Source: Humulus lupulus (lineage: Eukaryota > Streptophyta > Magnoliopsida > Rosales > Cannabaceae). From it: a stretch of 64,000 nucleotides of DNA. This document shows, piece by piece, positions 10,616 to 20,735 of the stretch; within the stretch, counting starts at the first letter, position 1; each line of letters starts with the position of its first letter. The notes beneath the pieces were generated by a model. It did not search any database, was not told the origin of the DNA, and was given only the letters and a program-made list of their open reading frames with translations. The DNA lies in contig NC_084794.1 in NCBI RefSeq assembly GCF_963169125.1, positions 72,513,665-72,577,664 of the forward strand. The letters are read 5' to 3'. Made by a program: the position numbers and the translations under genes.

Positions 10616-12281
10616 ATGACGCGAGAAAAGTATGACATATTGGCTCATCTAAAGTGCATCCCTGCTCTCTTGAGTGTTTACGATGCATTGCAAATGTCTC
10701 CTGAGCATAGAAATGCCTTTGTTGTTGCATTGACAAGTCCTGAATTTTATACGGAGAAGATAGAGCCAATAAAACCTACATCACTCGAGACACATACCTC
10801 TTGTATGGCATGCATTACCTTTGATGATAAGGATCGTCAGTTGGGAGCCGCCTTGCATAATAGGCCTCTTTACGTGACAGGTATGGTTGCCAAGATTCGC
10901 GTGAGCCGCATCATGTTGGATTGTGGGTCAGATGTGAATGCACTTCCCTTAAAAACCTTGAGAGACATCCACGTAAATTGTCTCCATCATCATTGACAAT
11001 TCAAGGTTTTAATCAAGTCGGAGAAAAAGTAAGGGGAAGCATTACATTAAAAGTTGAAATATGCGAACTAAATTCTGAAGCTTTATTTCATGTCATTGAT
11101 TCAGACACATCCTACAATATGTTGTTAGGGCGACCTTGGTTTCATGAATATGGGGTCATTCTTTCAACACTTCACCAATGCTTTAAGTTTTGCAAGGAAG
11201 GAAAAGTCAAAAGTGTTAACGCACACCCAAATCCCTTTTACGGGGAACAGGTGAATTACGCTGATGCAAAATTTTACAAGTCAGCTAATGTCACGGTTTT
11301 GAAAGGGAAATTTGAGGAGGCCAAATGTCCTAAAAGCTCAACTTCACAAAAATCCCTTCAAGTTAAGAAACTACCCCCTGTGAAACCTTGTCAACCAAAA
11401 TAGGAGGATTTTAAGGTATTTAGTCAAAAAAGAACCTTCAAATGCATTCCTAAAAGTCAACGAGGAGTAGGGCAAAAAGCTTTGACATCGATTGAAGATT
11501 GGATGACAACCCTATGACAAGCTTTACTTTACCACTAAGGAAAATTTATCAATCACTACCAAAGGGTAAAATGCAAATTTCAATTACTTTTGGTGAGAGT
11601 AGCAAGAAAAATAAAAGGGTTGTTACACTTAATAAAAAATCTGCAACTTCTGTAACTCTGAAATCTTTCAAAGTGGATAAGACAAAGTTCCATGTTAAGA
11701 AGCAAAAAGGAATCACAATCCATCAAAATAGTGATTGTTTACAAGCTTCTTTTGAACCAGATGAGTTAACAGAAGAGGAACAAAAAATGTTTCGCAATGA
11801 CGATGTACATACACCCATTCTGCGGGTGCCGGTGTTTGACAGACTTGAAGCAAGCACAACCACCCCACGAGTGTCAACATTCAAGAGGCTTGTTTTCCCA
11901 AGCGCTCCATAGCCAAAGGCAACTAAAAAACAAAAGCAATGGGTGCCAAAACAAAAGAAACCCTTGAGAATTACTATTTGTCAGGGGCATGAAACACAAG
12001 AAGATGAAAAAAATATTGCTCAAGTCAATTACCTCTCTTTTGAAGAAAGTCTGACCGTATAATATGAAGGCTCAAGCTCAAACCCTTCAGAAGATTTTAT
12101 AGACATTGTTCAACCGACACCCCAAGAACTCGAAGACGGAGGACAAGAAACAGTGGATAATTTAATAGAGATCAACCTTGGAACCGAAGATGATCCAAAG
12201 CTTGTATTTGTCAGTGCTCTATTAACCGAAGAAGAATTACCACAGTACTAACAAGTCCTTCATGAATACAAAGATGTGTTT
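10616..12281 (+). pseudogene. Element D retroviral-type aspartic protease and linker
   Basis: A helical lead-in (10616-10900) precedes the protease active-site block LDCGSDVNALPL near 10916, where the usual D-T/S-G is DCG. A frameshift near 10975 follows, and the C-terminal half contains the family block SYNMLLGRPWFHE near 11111. It would have cut the Gag-Pol precursor. After a stop at 11401 the linker towards RT (11499-11912 and on to about 12281) is low in complexity, Lys/Glu-rich and broken by stops. Not functional. Confidence 0.65.
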
Positions 12282-13169
12282 GCTTGGGGGTATTAAGACA
12301 TGCCAGGGTTGGATCCAAATTTTGTTGTACACAGGTTGGCAGTATTGAAAGACGCTACCCCTGTAAAACAATCTCAAAGAAGAATTCGACCAGAGCTAAT
12401 TCTCAAAATTGAGGCGGAAATTGACAAGTTAAGAAATTGATGGTTTATTCGGGAAGTTAAGTATTCCACTTGGCTCTTAAACATTGTCATTGTGATAAAG
12501 AAAAATGGGCAACTCTGCATATGTGTGGACTACCGAGACCTTAATCGGGCTTGCCCAAAGGATGAATTCCCACTCCCCATCACTGAATTATTGGTAGATG
12601 CTACTACTGGTTTCGATGCTTTATCATTCATGGATGGGTTCTCTGGGTATAACCAAATCAAGATGGCACCTGAAGATGAAGAGCTCACCGCTTTTCGAAC
12701 ACTAAAAGGCATATTTTGCTATAAAGTTGTGCCATTTGGACTCAAGAATGCAGGGGCAACTTACCAAAGAGCAATGGCCATGATTTTCGAAGACATGCTT
12801 CACAATACTATTGAATGTTATGATGATGATTTAGTGGTCAAAAAAAAAAAAAGGAAAGATCATCTTGATGATTTAAAATGGGTCTTTGATAGACTTAGAA
12901 AACATCAACTCAAGATGAACCCTTTAAAATTTGCATTTGGGGTAGCATCAGGAAAATTTCTTGGGTTTATTGTTAGACATCGAGGAATTGAAATTGACCC
13001 TGCAAAAATAAAAGAAATTTTGGAAATGCCTCCCCCACGTAACTTACGTCAATTACTTGGCCTACAAGGAAGACTTGCATATATTCGAAGGTTCATTTCA
13101 AATCTTTCCGGCAGATGTCAACCTTTTTTGAGATTGATGCAGAAAAAATGTCCCATTCATATGGGATGA
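12282..13169 (+). pseudogene. Element D reverse transcriptase
   Basis: From about 12298 the frame reads MPGLDPNFV, then the RT palm blocks: VDYRDLNRACPKD, FMDGFSGYNQI and PFGLKNAGATYQR. The catalytic Y-x-D-D box has become YDDD (ECYDDDLVVK) near 12815. A stop lies near 12438, and the last residues run into a frameshift near 13150. An A-run (12840-12851) may be a slippage site. It would have copied the element RNA into DNA and is now a pseudogene. Confidence 0.75.
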
Positions 13170-14180
13170 GGCATGCCAAAATTCTTTTGAAAGTATTAAG
13201 AAATACTTGTTACACCCACCAGTGTTGAGAGCTCCAATTTTATGAAAGCCATTGATATTATATATCACATCACTTGACCGCTCTTTAGGGGCCTTGCTGG
13301 CGCAGAACAATGTGGAGGGAAAAGAAGTTGCTCTTTACTACCTAAGTAGAACTTTATTAGGGGCAGAACAAAACTACCCTCCAATCGAGAAAGTGTGTTT
13401 GGCTTTCATTTTTGTCGTCACAAAATTACGGCATTATTTACTCTCACACCCTATGACTTTAGTGTCAAAAGCTGATCCCTTAAGATATATCTTATCAAAG
13501 CCCGTATTTTCTGGACGACTGGCCAAATGGTCCATGATTTTTTCAGAATTTGAAATTAATTTTGTCCCGCAAAAAGTAATAAAAGGACAAGCGTTGGCTG
13601 ATTTTCTAGCAGCACACCCAATTCCGGACAATATGGAGTTGCGAGAAGATCTTCCAGATGAAGAAGTTTTCACAGTTGAGACTTCATCATGGAAACTATT
13701 TTTTGATGGGGCAGCAAGAAACAGTGGGGCAGGTGCTGAAATTGTCTTTGTGACGCCGTTGAGAAGCCTGATACCTTACTCTTTTCATATTCTGGCTATA
13801 TGCACCAATAATGTAGCAGAATACGAAGCGTTAATTATTGGCCTCGAAATTGTACTCGAAATGAAAATACAGTCGTTGGAAGTATTTGGTGATTCTTTTT
13901 TGGTTATTAAACAAATGAGTGGCGAATTTGCAGTCAAGCATGAGAATTTAATCCCTTACCATTAAAAGGCTAAATACTTGCTTGCTCAATTTCAAGATAT
14001 CACCCTAAATCATATCCCTAGATAAAAAAAAACGGTAAAGCTGATGCGTTAGCTAACTTAGTTGCATTGTTGACACTTCCTGAAGAAAGGGATATCCAAA
14101 TTACAATAGGAATACGCCATGTACTATCTCAATCCACAGAAAGAGTTAAAGAGGAAAATACAGTCAACTTGATAACTTTC
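13170..14180 (+). pseudogene. Element D RNase H and second (aRNH-type) RNase H
   Basis: 13190-13640 encodes an RT-linked RNase H-like domain, including SRTLLGAEQNYPPIEK and the SGRLAKWS block. A separate RNase H begins about 13690 with FFDGAARNSGAG and continues through NNVAEYEALI to the DSFLVIKQ motif near 13890. Stops follow from 13963. A second RNase H downstream of the first is characteristic of the Tat lineage. The active-site D of the first strand (FFDGA) and the E of AEYEAL are present. The aRNH C-terminus is broken by stops around 13965 and 14022. Confidence 0.65.
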
Positions 14181-14369
14181 CTGGACAATGCAAACAAAAC
14201 TGACTAATGCCAACCAATCAAAGACTACATCCAAAAGGGAGTCTTGCTATAAGACTTTAAAAAAAAAAGAGTGGATGTAAGAAGAAGAGCGCCTCTATTT
14301 GTGATCTTTAATGACACATTATACAAATGCTCATTCGATGGGATATTGTTGATATGTCTCTCAAAAGAA

Positions 14370-15454
14370 GAGACGACATAGGCACTTCAAGAAACTCATG
14401 CTGGTACATGTGGCGCTCATCAAGCTGGCCCAAAACTGTCAGCTCAATTAAAGCGGCTGGGTTACTATTGGCCTACTATGGTTCAAGATGCGATTAATTT
14501 CGCCAAATGCTGTAAGTTATGCCAATTACATGGAGATTTCATCCACCAACCCCCTCAACCACTCCATCCTTCTATATTTTCATGGCCTTTCGAAACATGG
14601 GGAATGGACGTTATTGGTCCCTTTACACCACCTTCTTCCAAAGCCCACAAATACATCCTGGCCATTACATATTACTTCTCCAAATGGGCCGAAGTTGTAC
14701 CGTTAAAAGAAGTACGAGCAGAGGATGTCGCAGATTTTATAAGGACTCACGTAATTTATCGATACGGGACTCCTTCAAAAATTATCTCCGACAATGCCCT
14801 TTATTTCAAATGTAAGGCAATGGTCAAATTGATGGACAAGTACAAATTCAAGCACAATTTTTCAACTAGTTATAACCCGTCTTCAAATGGTCAAGCAAAA
14901 GCATTTAATAAGGTGTTATGCAAAATCATGAAGAAGACATCGACAAAGAATAACAGGGACTGGCATGAACGCCTCCCAGAAGCTTTGTGGGCTTATAAAA
15001 CCATTGTAAGAACTATGACTGGTTGTACACCTTATAACTTGGTGTTTGAGTCTAAAGCAGTTTTACCTTTGGAGGTTCAAATACCTTCATTAAGAATTGC
15101 TACTCAACTAACGACCCCAGATGAAAATGTGCAAGTCCGTCTAGCTGAGCTTGAAGCATTAGATGAAAAACGACTTGTTGTTCAACAAAAGCTCGAAATT
15201 TACCAAGCCCAGGTAGCTGAGGCATTCAACAAGAAAGTTAAATTCCAATCTTTTTCAGTTGGAGACCTAGTGCTTACTATTAGAAGACGTGTTTTCATAA
15301 CTAGAAGGATGAAAGGAAAATTTTAGGTGAAATGGGAAGGACCGTATGTTGTCACTAAGGTCTTCCTAAGAGGGGCATATGGACTTTCAAATTCAGAAGG
15401 CCGATGCATTTACCCATGCGTTAACGGGAAGTTCATCAAAAAGTTCTACACTTA
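14370..15454 (+). pseudogene. Element D integrase
   Basis: An H2C2 zinc finger (TCGAHQ..CCKLCQ) spans about 14405-14525. The catalytic core follows: WGMDVIGPF holds the first Asp and IISDNALYF the second. The third residue is lost, because the family's GQ-x-E position reads GQAKAFNK near 14893. The C-terminal part includes VKWEGPYVV after a TAG at about 15324-15326, and the frame ends at about 15454. It would have joined cDNA to chromosomal DNA. The missing glutamate and the stop show it is inactive. Confidence 0.75.
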
Positions 15455-15515
15455 AACAAAAGGGTCTTTACCCATGGTGTAGACTGCGCATTTAAAAGAA
15501 AAGAAAGTGTGCAAA

Positions 15516-15558
15516 GAACTACGAATGACTTGATCCCTTAAAAGGATACGTAGGCAAT
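15516..15558 (+). repeat. GAACTACG...TACGTAGGCA motif, copy 1
   Basis: A 43-base block after the integrase of element D, with a short inverted repeat (ATCCCTT/AAGGAT). Degenerate copies lie at 20475-20520 and 20687-20733. The block is probably a conserved non-coding part of the element's 3' region. Confidence 0.5.
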
Positions 15559-15732
15559 CTAAACAAAAATTGGATGCAACCACAAAAATAAAATCAAAAT
15601 ATTCCTCCCAACAAAGGAATCAAAGTTCTAAAAGGTCTAAATGACAAAATACTATTAGTCCTCAAGGCTAATAAACAAAAAAAATTAACAAAAACTAAAA
15701 CTAAAAGTTTTAGAAACAAAATGATGAGATCT

Positions 15733-18223
15733 TCAGACCATCTGGAGAAATAAAGTCAAACCACCAAGTTTTTTCTGGAATTCTTCTTCGTGAACCTTGA
15801 GTGTCGTTTTCGCCCTTTCGGCTTCATAGAATTTTTCTACACCAGCTTGGTCCTTTGATCGACTTATCTCCTCAGCAAGATGTTGATGTTTCTTCAAAGA
15901 GTCATTAAGACTAGAAAGATCTTCTTCAAATGATGCTTTTTCAGCTTCAAACTTAGCTCGCCGTTGTTGTATGGCCAGTTCTGCTGCAATAATCTCTGCC
16001 TCCTCTATTTTAAAATCTTCAAAGGCCTTTGTCTTGTTGGAGATGGATATAGACACGCGATTCATAGCTGCCGAATTGTCTTCATTACTACGAAGAAGGT
16101 CATGGATAAGAGATTCATCAAGGTTAAGGGCACTTTCAAAATTTTGGGTAGAAGCGGCATATTTTTCTTTTACCTCGAACGAATCATTGACAGAGTCAAT
16201 AAGCCATGTAATCTTTGCTGAGTTGCATTTAGACTTCTCACAAATGGTACTCAATATGTCAATTTTTGTGTCCGTTTCAGCCCGATGTCCCGAAATATCA
16301 TCTGGTAGCAAAGGATAAGATAACAAACGGAGAATGTCTTTCATGATATCAATCACAAACCTTTTGGTATACTCATTTAAATGGGAGTCGGTGATTGCTG
16401 AAGCTGACATTGTCAGTACCGGACCTGGCAGAGGAATAGTTGGATGAGGAATAGGTGGATCTGGTGGAACAATGAGCTCTTGTGAAACAATTGGTTCTAC
16501 TGAAATTGCATCTCCAGGTGACACCCCATCATCAAACCCAATATCAACATGATCATCAGACCCATAAAAGTCAACAAGTTCCTTAACTCTGGAGCTAGAG
16601 GTGTCAAAGCAACCATCAGATGGCATAATCCCTAAATCCTAAGTAACTGGGAACGAGATACTTTCATTATGACTACGCTCATCATGCTTTGCACGCTTTA
16701 CTCTTTTGAAATATGGATCTAAAGTATCATCACTATCTGATTCTCTGTCAGCATAACTAGCATTGATGAAGTCATCAGTCTGAGAAGTACGTTTCACAAA
16801 AACCTCATCAAGGGTGGAGTAAATTTCGGGGACCTGGATTACATACTTCGACTCTTCCTCTTTGTAGGGTTGTTTTAATTCTATATGAATCTTCTTGACA
16901 GATCTCCCTAACTACGGAAGGCTACTCCTCACCCACCAACGACAATACCACCATGTACATTGACCTATACAAGTAATCTTAGGTATATGAAAGCGAATGT
17001 TGGTATTCCTCCTTAAAATAAAAACCCAAGCTTTGGCGATATCTTCTATTCCACACTGCGTCCTCCTAGGGACACTCAAGCAAAAGTTCTCTGAGGGAAC
17101 ACCTTGGTCAAAACCAAATTGGCGAGCAAATATGTTGGGATAATAAGGCTCCATATATATATCACTGCTAACTCTCACGGGTAATAAAGCAGAGCGCATT
17201 GACATTAAAAATTCAAAATTTTCATCAGACAAATATTCATTATCCAAATAGTCATGATCTTCCTCTGAAGGGAAATAATATGGTCGGTGAATAACATAAT
17301 CCCCCCCCCCCCCCCCCCCCCCTCAAAATATGTCTAGCCCTATTCAAAGTCTGGTATCTAGCAAGAACCCCAACATATTTACTCAGATGAGGTAAACCGG
17401 GAGTAAGATCCCAACCATGATAAAGATCACGAAAGTGCTCAGCTAACCACCCCAACACATAATGCACAGGTAAAAATCCTTCACCTTGTTCTTGACAATG
17501 TAATGCATAATTATATAAAGTACGATATATATAGCCCAAGATAGAAGGTGCAAGTGAAACTCTGACTCCATGTGCCATTACTGAAGCCATATAAAAAGAT
17601 TCATGTCTAATGTTCTGGTCCGGGGTAGGAAAAACAAAGCGGCTTAGCCATAAAGACACGACTGCTGCAAGACCACCCTCCTTTGATACATTCAAGGGGA
17701 TAGAACGAAGATCATAAACTTCACCAATGTTCTGCTGGCTAAATTTTCTAGAGGTCTTAACCGTTGAGTTTGTTTTTACCCCTTCAAAGATAATTGGCCC
17801 TCGGTAAAAAAATTCAATCCATTACTTCCAGGATACATCCATACCCTTAGAACGACTGTATGCACCCTTATTTTTTAAGTAATCACATATTTGGGCATGG
17901 ATTCTTAAAAGCTCCGCAGTAGTGGAACAATATGGATCACCACTCACCAACTTTTCATTAAGGGGGATGAACTCTTCATAAGGAACTCCTAAAATGGGCA
18001 AACCACCAATAACCTTCAAGTCATACAAAGAAATACCCATCTCACCACTACTATGATGGAAGGTGTTAGACAAAGGACCCCAAAGTTCTGAAAAAGCTCT
18101 CCAAACATGAAAAACCCATAAGAAAGGGTACCTGGACACAGAAATGGCAAACAAAAGAATATAGAAAAAATTCTCAAGCAATGTACATTTACATAAATGA
18201 CATGCACTTGCTTGAGGGGGCAT
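15733..18223 (-). pseudogene. Antisense plant mobile domain (PMD, aminotransferase-like) gene of element D
   Basis: Read on the minus strand from the ATG at 18223, which follows a 3' splice site (TTCAACAG) directly. The PMD blocks appear in order: FHVWRAFSELWGPL and GEMGISLYDLKVIGGLPI, then after a stop near 17822 LAAVVSLWLSRFVFP, VRVSLAPSILGYIYR and YVLGWLAEHF. A 22-base C run (17301-17322) shifts the frame, and LDNEYLSDENFEFLMSMRS follows (17235-17180). A stop lies near 16912. The C-terminal part (16626-15733, 297 residues) is acidic and ends in a long coiled coil. PMD proteins occur both as host genes and inside plant transposons. The position, antisense to pol of D, points to an accessory transposon gene, now decayed. 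Confidence 0.7.
17301..17322. repeat. C22 homopolymer inside the PMD pseudogene
   Basis: Twenty-two consecutive C residues. On the coding (minus) strand this is a glycine-encoding G run. It lies exactly at the break between two reading frames of the PMD domain, so it is either a slippage mutation or an assembly-length error. Confidence 0.9.
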
Positions 18224-18677
18224 CTGTTGAACAAAAAAAAAGCAACAAGTTATTATTATTATTAATATATAAATATTTCCTTTATAAATCATTTAAAACC
18301 TGAAAGGAATATTTAGTTATTAAAATAATAATAATATATAAAAAAAAAGGGAATGAGTCAGTCAAAATAAAAGAGAAAATAAATGAGATATTTTCTCCAC
18401 TTCCACCACTTTTACGTTGAGGGGGTTTCTATTAAAAATAAAAGCCTCTATAAAAATGGAGAGAGCAGAACAGTTACAAGATTTTTTTTTTTGGAAAAGA
18501 AAAAAGTGATACGCAAGAGTGAAACAGAAAAAATTGAGAGAAGAAAAATATTGCATATTCTAAAGTCTTCCTTCAAGCTTTACAAGGGTAAGTGAAGATT
18601 CATAAAATGGATCTATATCTTCTTCTTTTGACTCTTTTATTTTCAATCTATTGTGATTAAGAGTCATTCTAATCCCA

Positions 18678-18956
18678 TTTGATTCACTAGACTTCAGAAA
18701 ATAAGTTGATGTGATATATAATCAAAGGGGAAAGGAAAAGACTAATATTTTTATGTTGCTAATGTCATCATAGATTCTTATATTTCTCTTTGATTCATTA
18801 GACTTCAGAAAATAAGTCAACATGTGATACATAATCAAAGAAAAAAATATGAATTTTTCATGGTGTTATGCTGCCCGATTTATTGAAAATCTTTATGGTT
18901 TCCCTTTGGTTCACTAGACTTCAGAAAATAAGTCAATATGTGTACATAACCAAAGG
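18678..18956. repeat. Three tandem stem-loop repeats with compensatory arm changes
   Basis: Copies at 18678-18727, 18788-18840 and 18903-18956 share a core (CTAGACTTCAGAAAATAAGT or one base off) between inverted arms. The arms are TTTGATT/AATCAAA, CTTTGATT/AATCAAAG and CCTTTGGTT/AACCAAAGG. The third copy changed both arms together, keeping the pairing. Period is about 110-117 bp. No coding potential. They may belong to the 3' region of element D or to an independent repeat. Confidence 0.75.
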
Positions 18957-20325
18957 AAAGAATAAGAGATTTAAAGAAATTGTCATGCCGCCAAAATTAT
19001 CACTAAGTGTGGGTTTTAATAAAAAAATAATAAGAGCAAGATAGAAAACTTGATCGAATAATTAAATACCTCCTAAAATGAAAACGCCCTGAGCCAAAAA
19101 GATGTAAAACTAACTCAGTTGATTGATCTATTCAACCAAATTCACTCTTTGATGAAATGAAAATTGCCGGCGTGAACCTCTTTGCCAAAGTCAAATGTAA
19201 AATTAATGACTACATATATATACATATATATATATATCATGTTTGAAGAAGAGGAAATCATGATTCATGTATATGCATATGCCATGATAAAAAAAAATGT
19301 TGAATCATTGTGATAAAAGAAACAAAACAAAGAAGTCTGACTCATTCGTGTCTAATCGCATGCCTCTGTTTCAAGAATGAACATGTATTATATATATATA
19401 TTTAACTGTCAAATATATATATATATATATCCATATATAATGTTCATTCATGGCATTAAGTTATATGTGATATATGTCTATTCATGGCATTGCTCACGTG
19501 AGCAGCAAAAAGAGATGAGAGAATAGGTGGTTTACATTCAAAGTGTATGTAAAATTTTGAATCAAATCCCAAAATCCCACGAGAGTCCCACGTCTAGCTA
19601 ATTAAGGAAAGAAAAAAACTTGTGTACTGTAAAGAAGGGTCAAGAAGAAACCATTGTCATGTATTTACATGTAATTGACTTTCTTATCAGTAAATAAATT
19701 AAAAAAACGGCATATGTATATTAACAGTAAGACGTAGATCTCAATATATATATATATATATATGTATTGATGTAAAGAACAAAGAATCTACTGTAATTAC
19801 TCACTCGATGGTGACACGTGAGTATATGCATATGTGCATAAAAGAGAATTTATTGGGCACAAAGCCTTTCATGGGTAATATGGTTTACTCGGTAACTAAT
19901 GAAGGGCAATTTATATATCTCTTAATTTATTTCTATACGTACAGAAATTCAGAGGGATATTATCTTAAGATGATTCATGATATTTTGATTCTTTAATTTA
20001 AATCTAAAGTGATATTTAAATTATAAGATTGGGATATCTGATTTATCAAAATCATATTCAAATACTGTTCTCACAATTCAATTCATAATTTAAATTTAAA
20101 CTTGAATTTTGAGACATTATCTGAACGAGACAAGTAATTATTCTTTTAGGATAATTAATTAAAATATCAATCAAGTAATATCTTTATTTTAAAAATAAAT
20201 AAATAAAGTGATTTCAACACTAAATTTGTCACAAAGTGATAAAATTCCAAAGCCATACAAAATGCTATAAAATTCCAAATGAGCTCATCAAAATCAATTC
20301 AAATGATGAAATATCATTCCAAAAT
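18957..20325. other. AT-rich non-coding region with TA microsatellites
   Basis: No supported gene. TA-rich microsatellites lie near 19205-19237, 19391-19436 and 19743-19763, and the phrase attcatggcatt recurs near 19445 and 19480. The sequence is otherwise unstructured, AT-rich intergenic or transposon-derived DNA. Confidence 0.6.
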
Positions 20326-20735
20326 TTCAAAGAGGTCATTAACCTCACAAAATCTCAAAAATGGTAATTTTACGTCAAAACTAAAAGTGCACTAAAATTT
20401 AAAGCCATAATAAATGGTATTCCTAAATGAGGCCATTCACCTCTTAACTTTCAAAGCATCACAAAGATGCTCTGGAACTACGTTTGACTTTATTCCTATA
20501 ATAGGATACATATGCGACTTAGTGCAGTCACAAAATACCACAAAATGGTATAAGATACAAAATCTCAAAATTCCATAAAGGGTCATTCACCTTTGAATTT
20601 TTTCCAAATTTTCAAAATGGCAAGAAATTCCTGAAAATGGTCATATATCAGAATTCTTCTATTCAAATCCTAAATTAACTTATTCTGAACTACAAGTGGT
20701 TTGATCATTCATAAAGAATGTATGTAGGCAACTCA
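20326..20735 (+). repeat. Degenerate tandem repeats with two further GAACTACG-type motifs
   Basis: The phrase gaggtcattaacct recurs in altered form near 20332, 20430 and 20577. The GAACTAC...GTAGGCA block (as at 15516-15558) recurs at 20475-20520 and 20687-20733. Tat-like elements are known for variable tandem repeats between pol and the 3' LTR, so this may be the far 3' end of element D. That link is inference. Confidence 0.45.

Larger units (their letters stand above)
9581..18956 (+). mobile_element. Element D: decayed Ogre/Tat-type retrotransposon with antisense PMD gene (3' end uncertain)
   Basis: Plus-strand remnants in order: gag C-terminus with a CX2HX4HX4C knuckle, protease, reverse transcriptase, RNase H, a second RNase H, integrase, then an antisense plant-mobile-domain gene. 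The dual RNase H and the MPGLDPNF start of the RT region are typical of the Tat/Ogre group. The 5' end is cut by element A at 9581. No LTR was recognised, so the right border is a guess; repeats out to about 20735 share a motif with its post-pol region and may also belong to it. Many stops and frameshifts show it is old. Confidence 0.65.

Noticed and set aside
18585..18600. Plus-strand AAGGGTAAGTG donor-like site after a purine-rich leader
   Set aside because: Could be the leader of a plus-strand transcript, but no downstream acceptor or coding exon was found.
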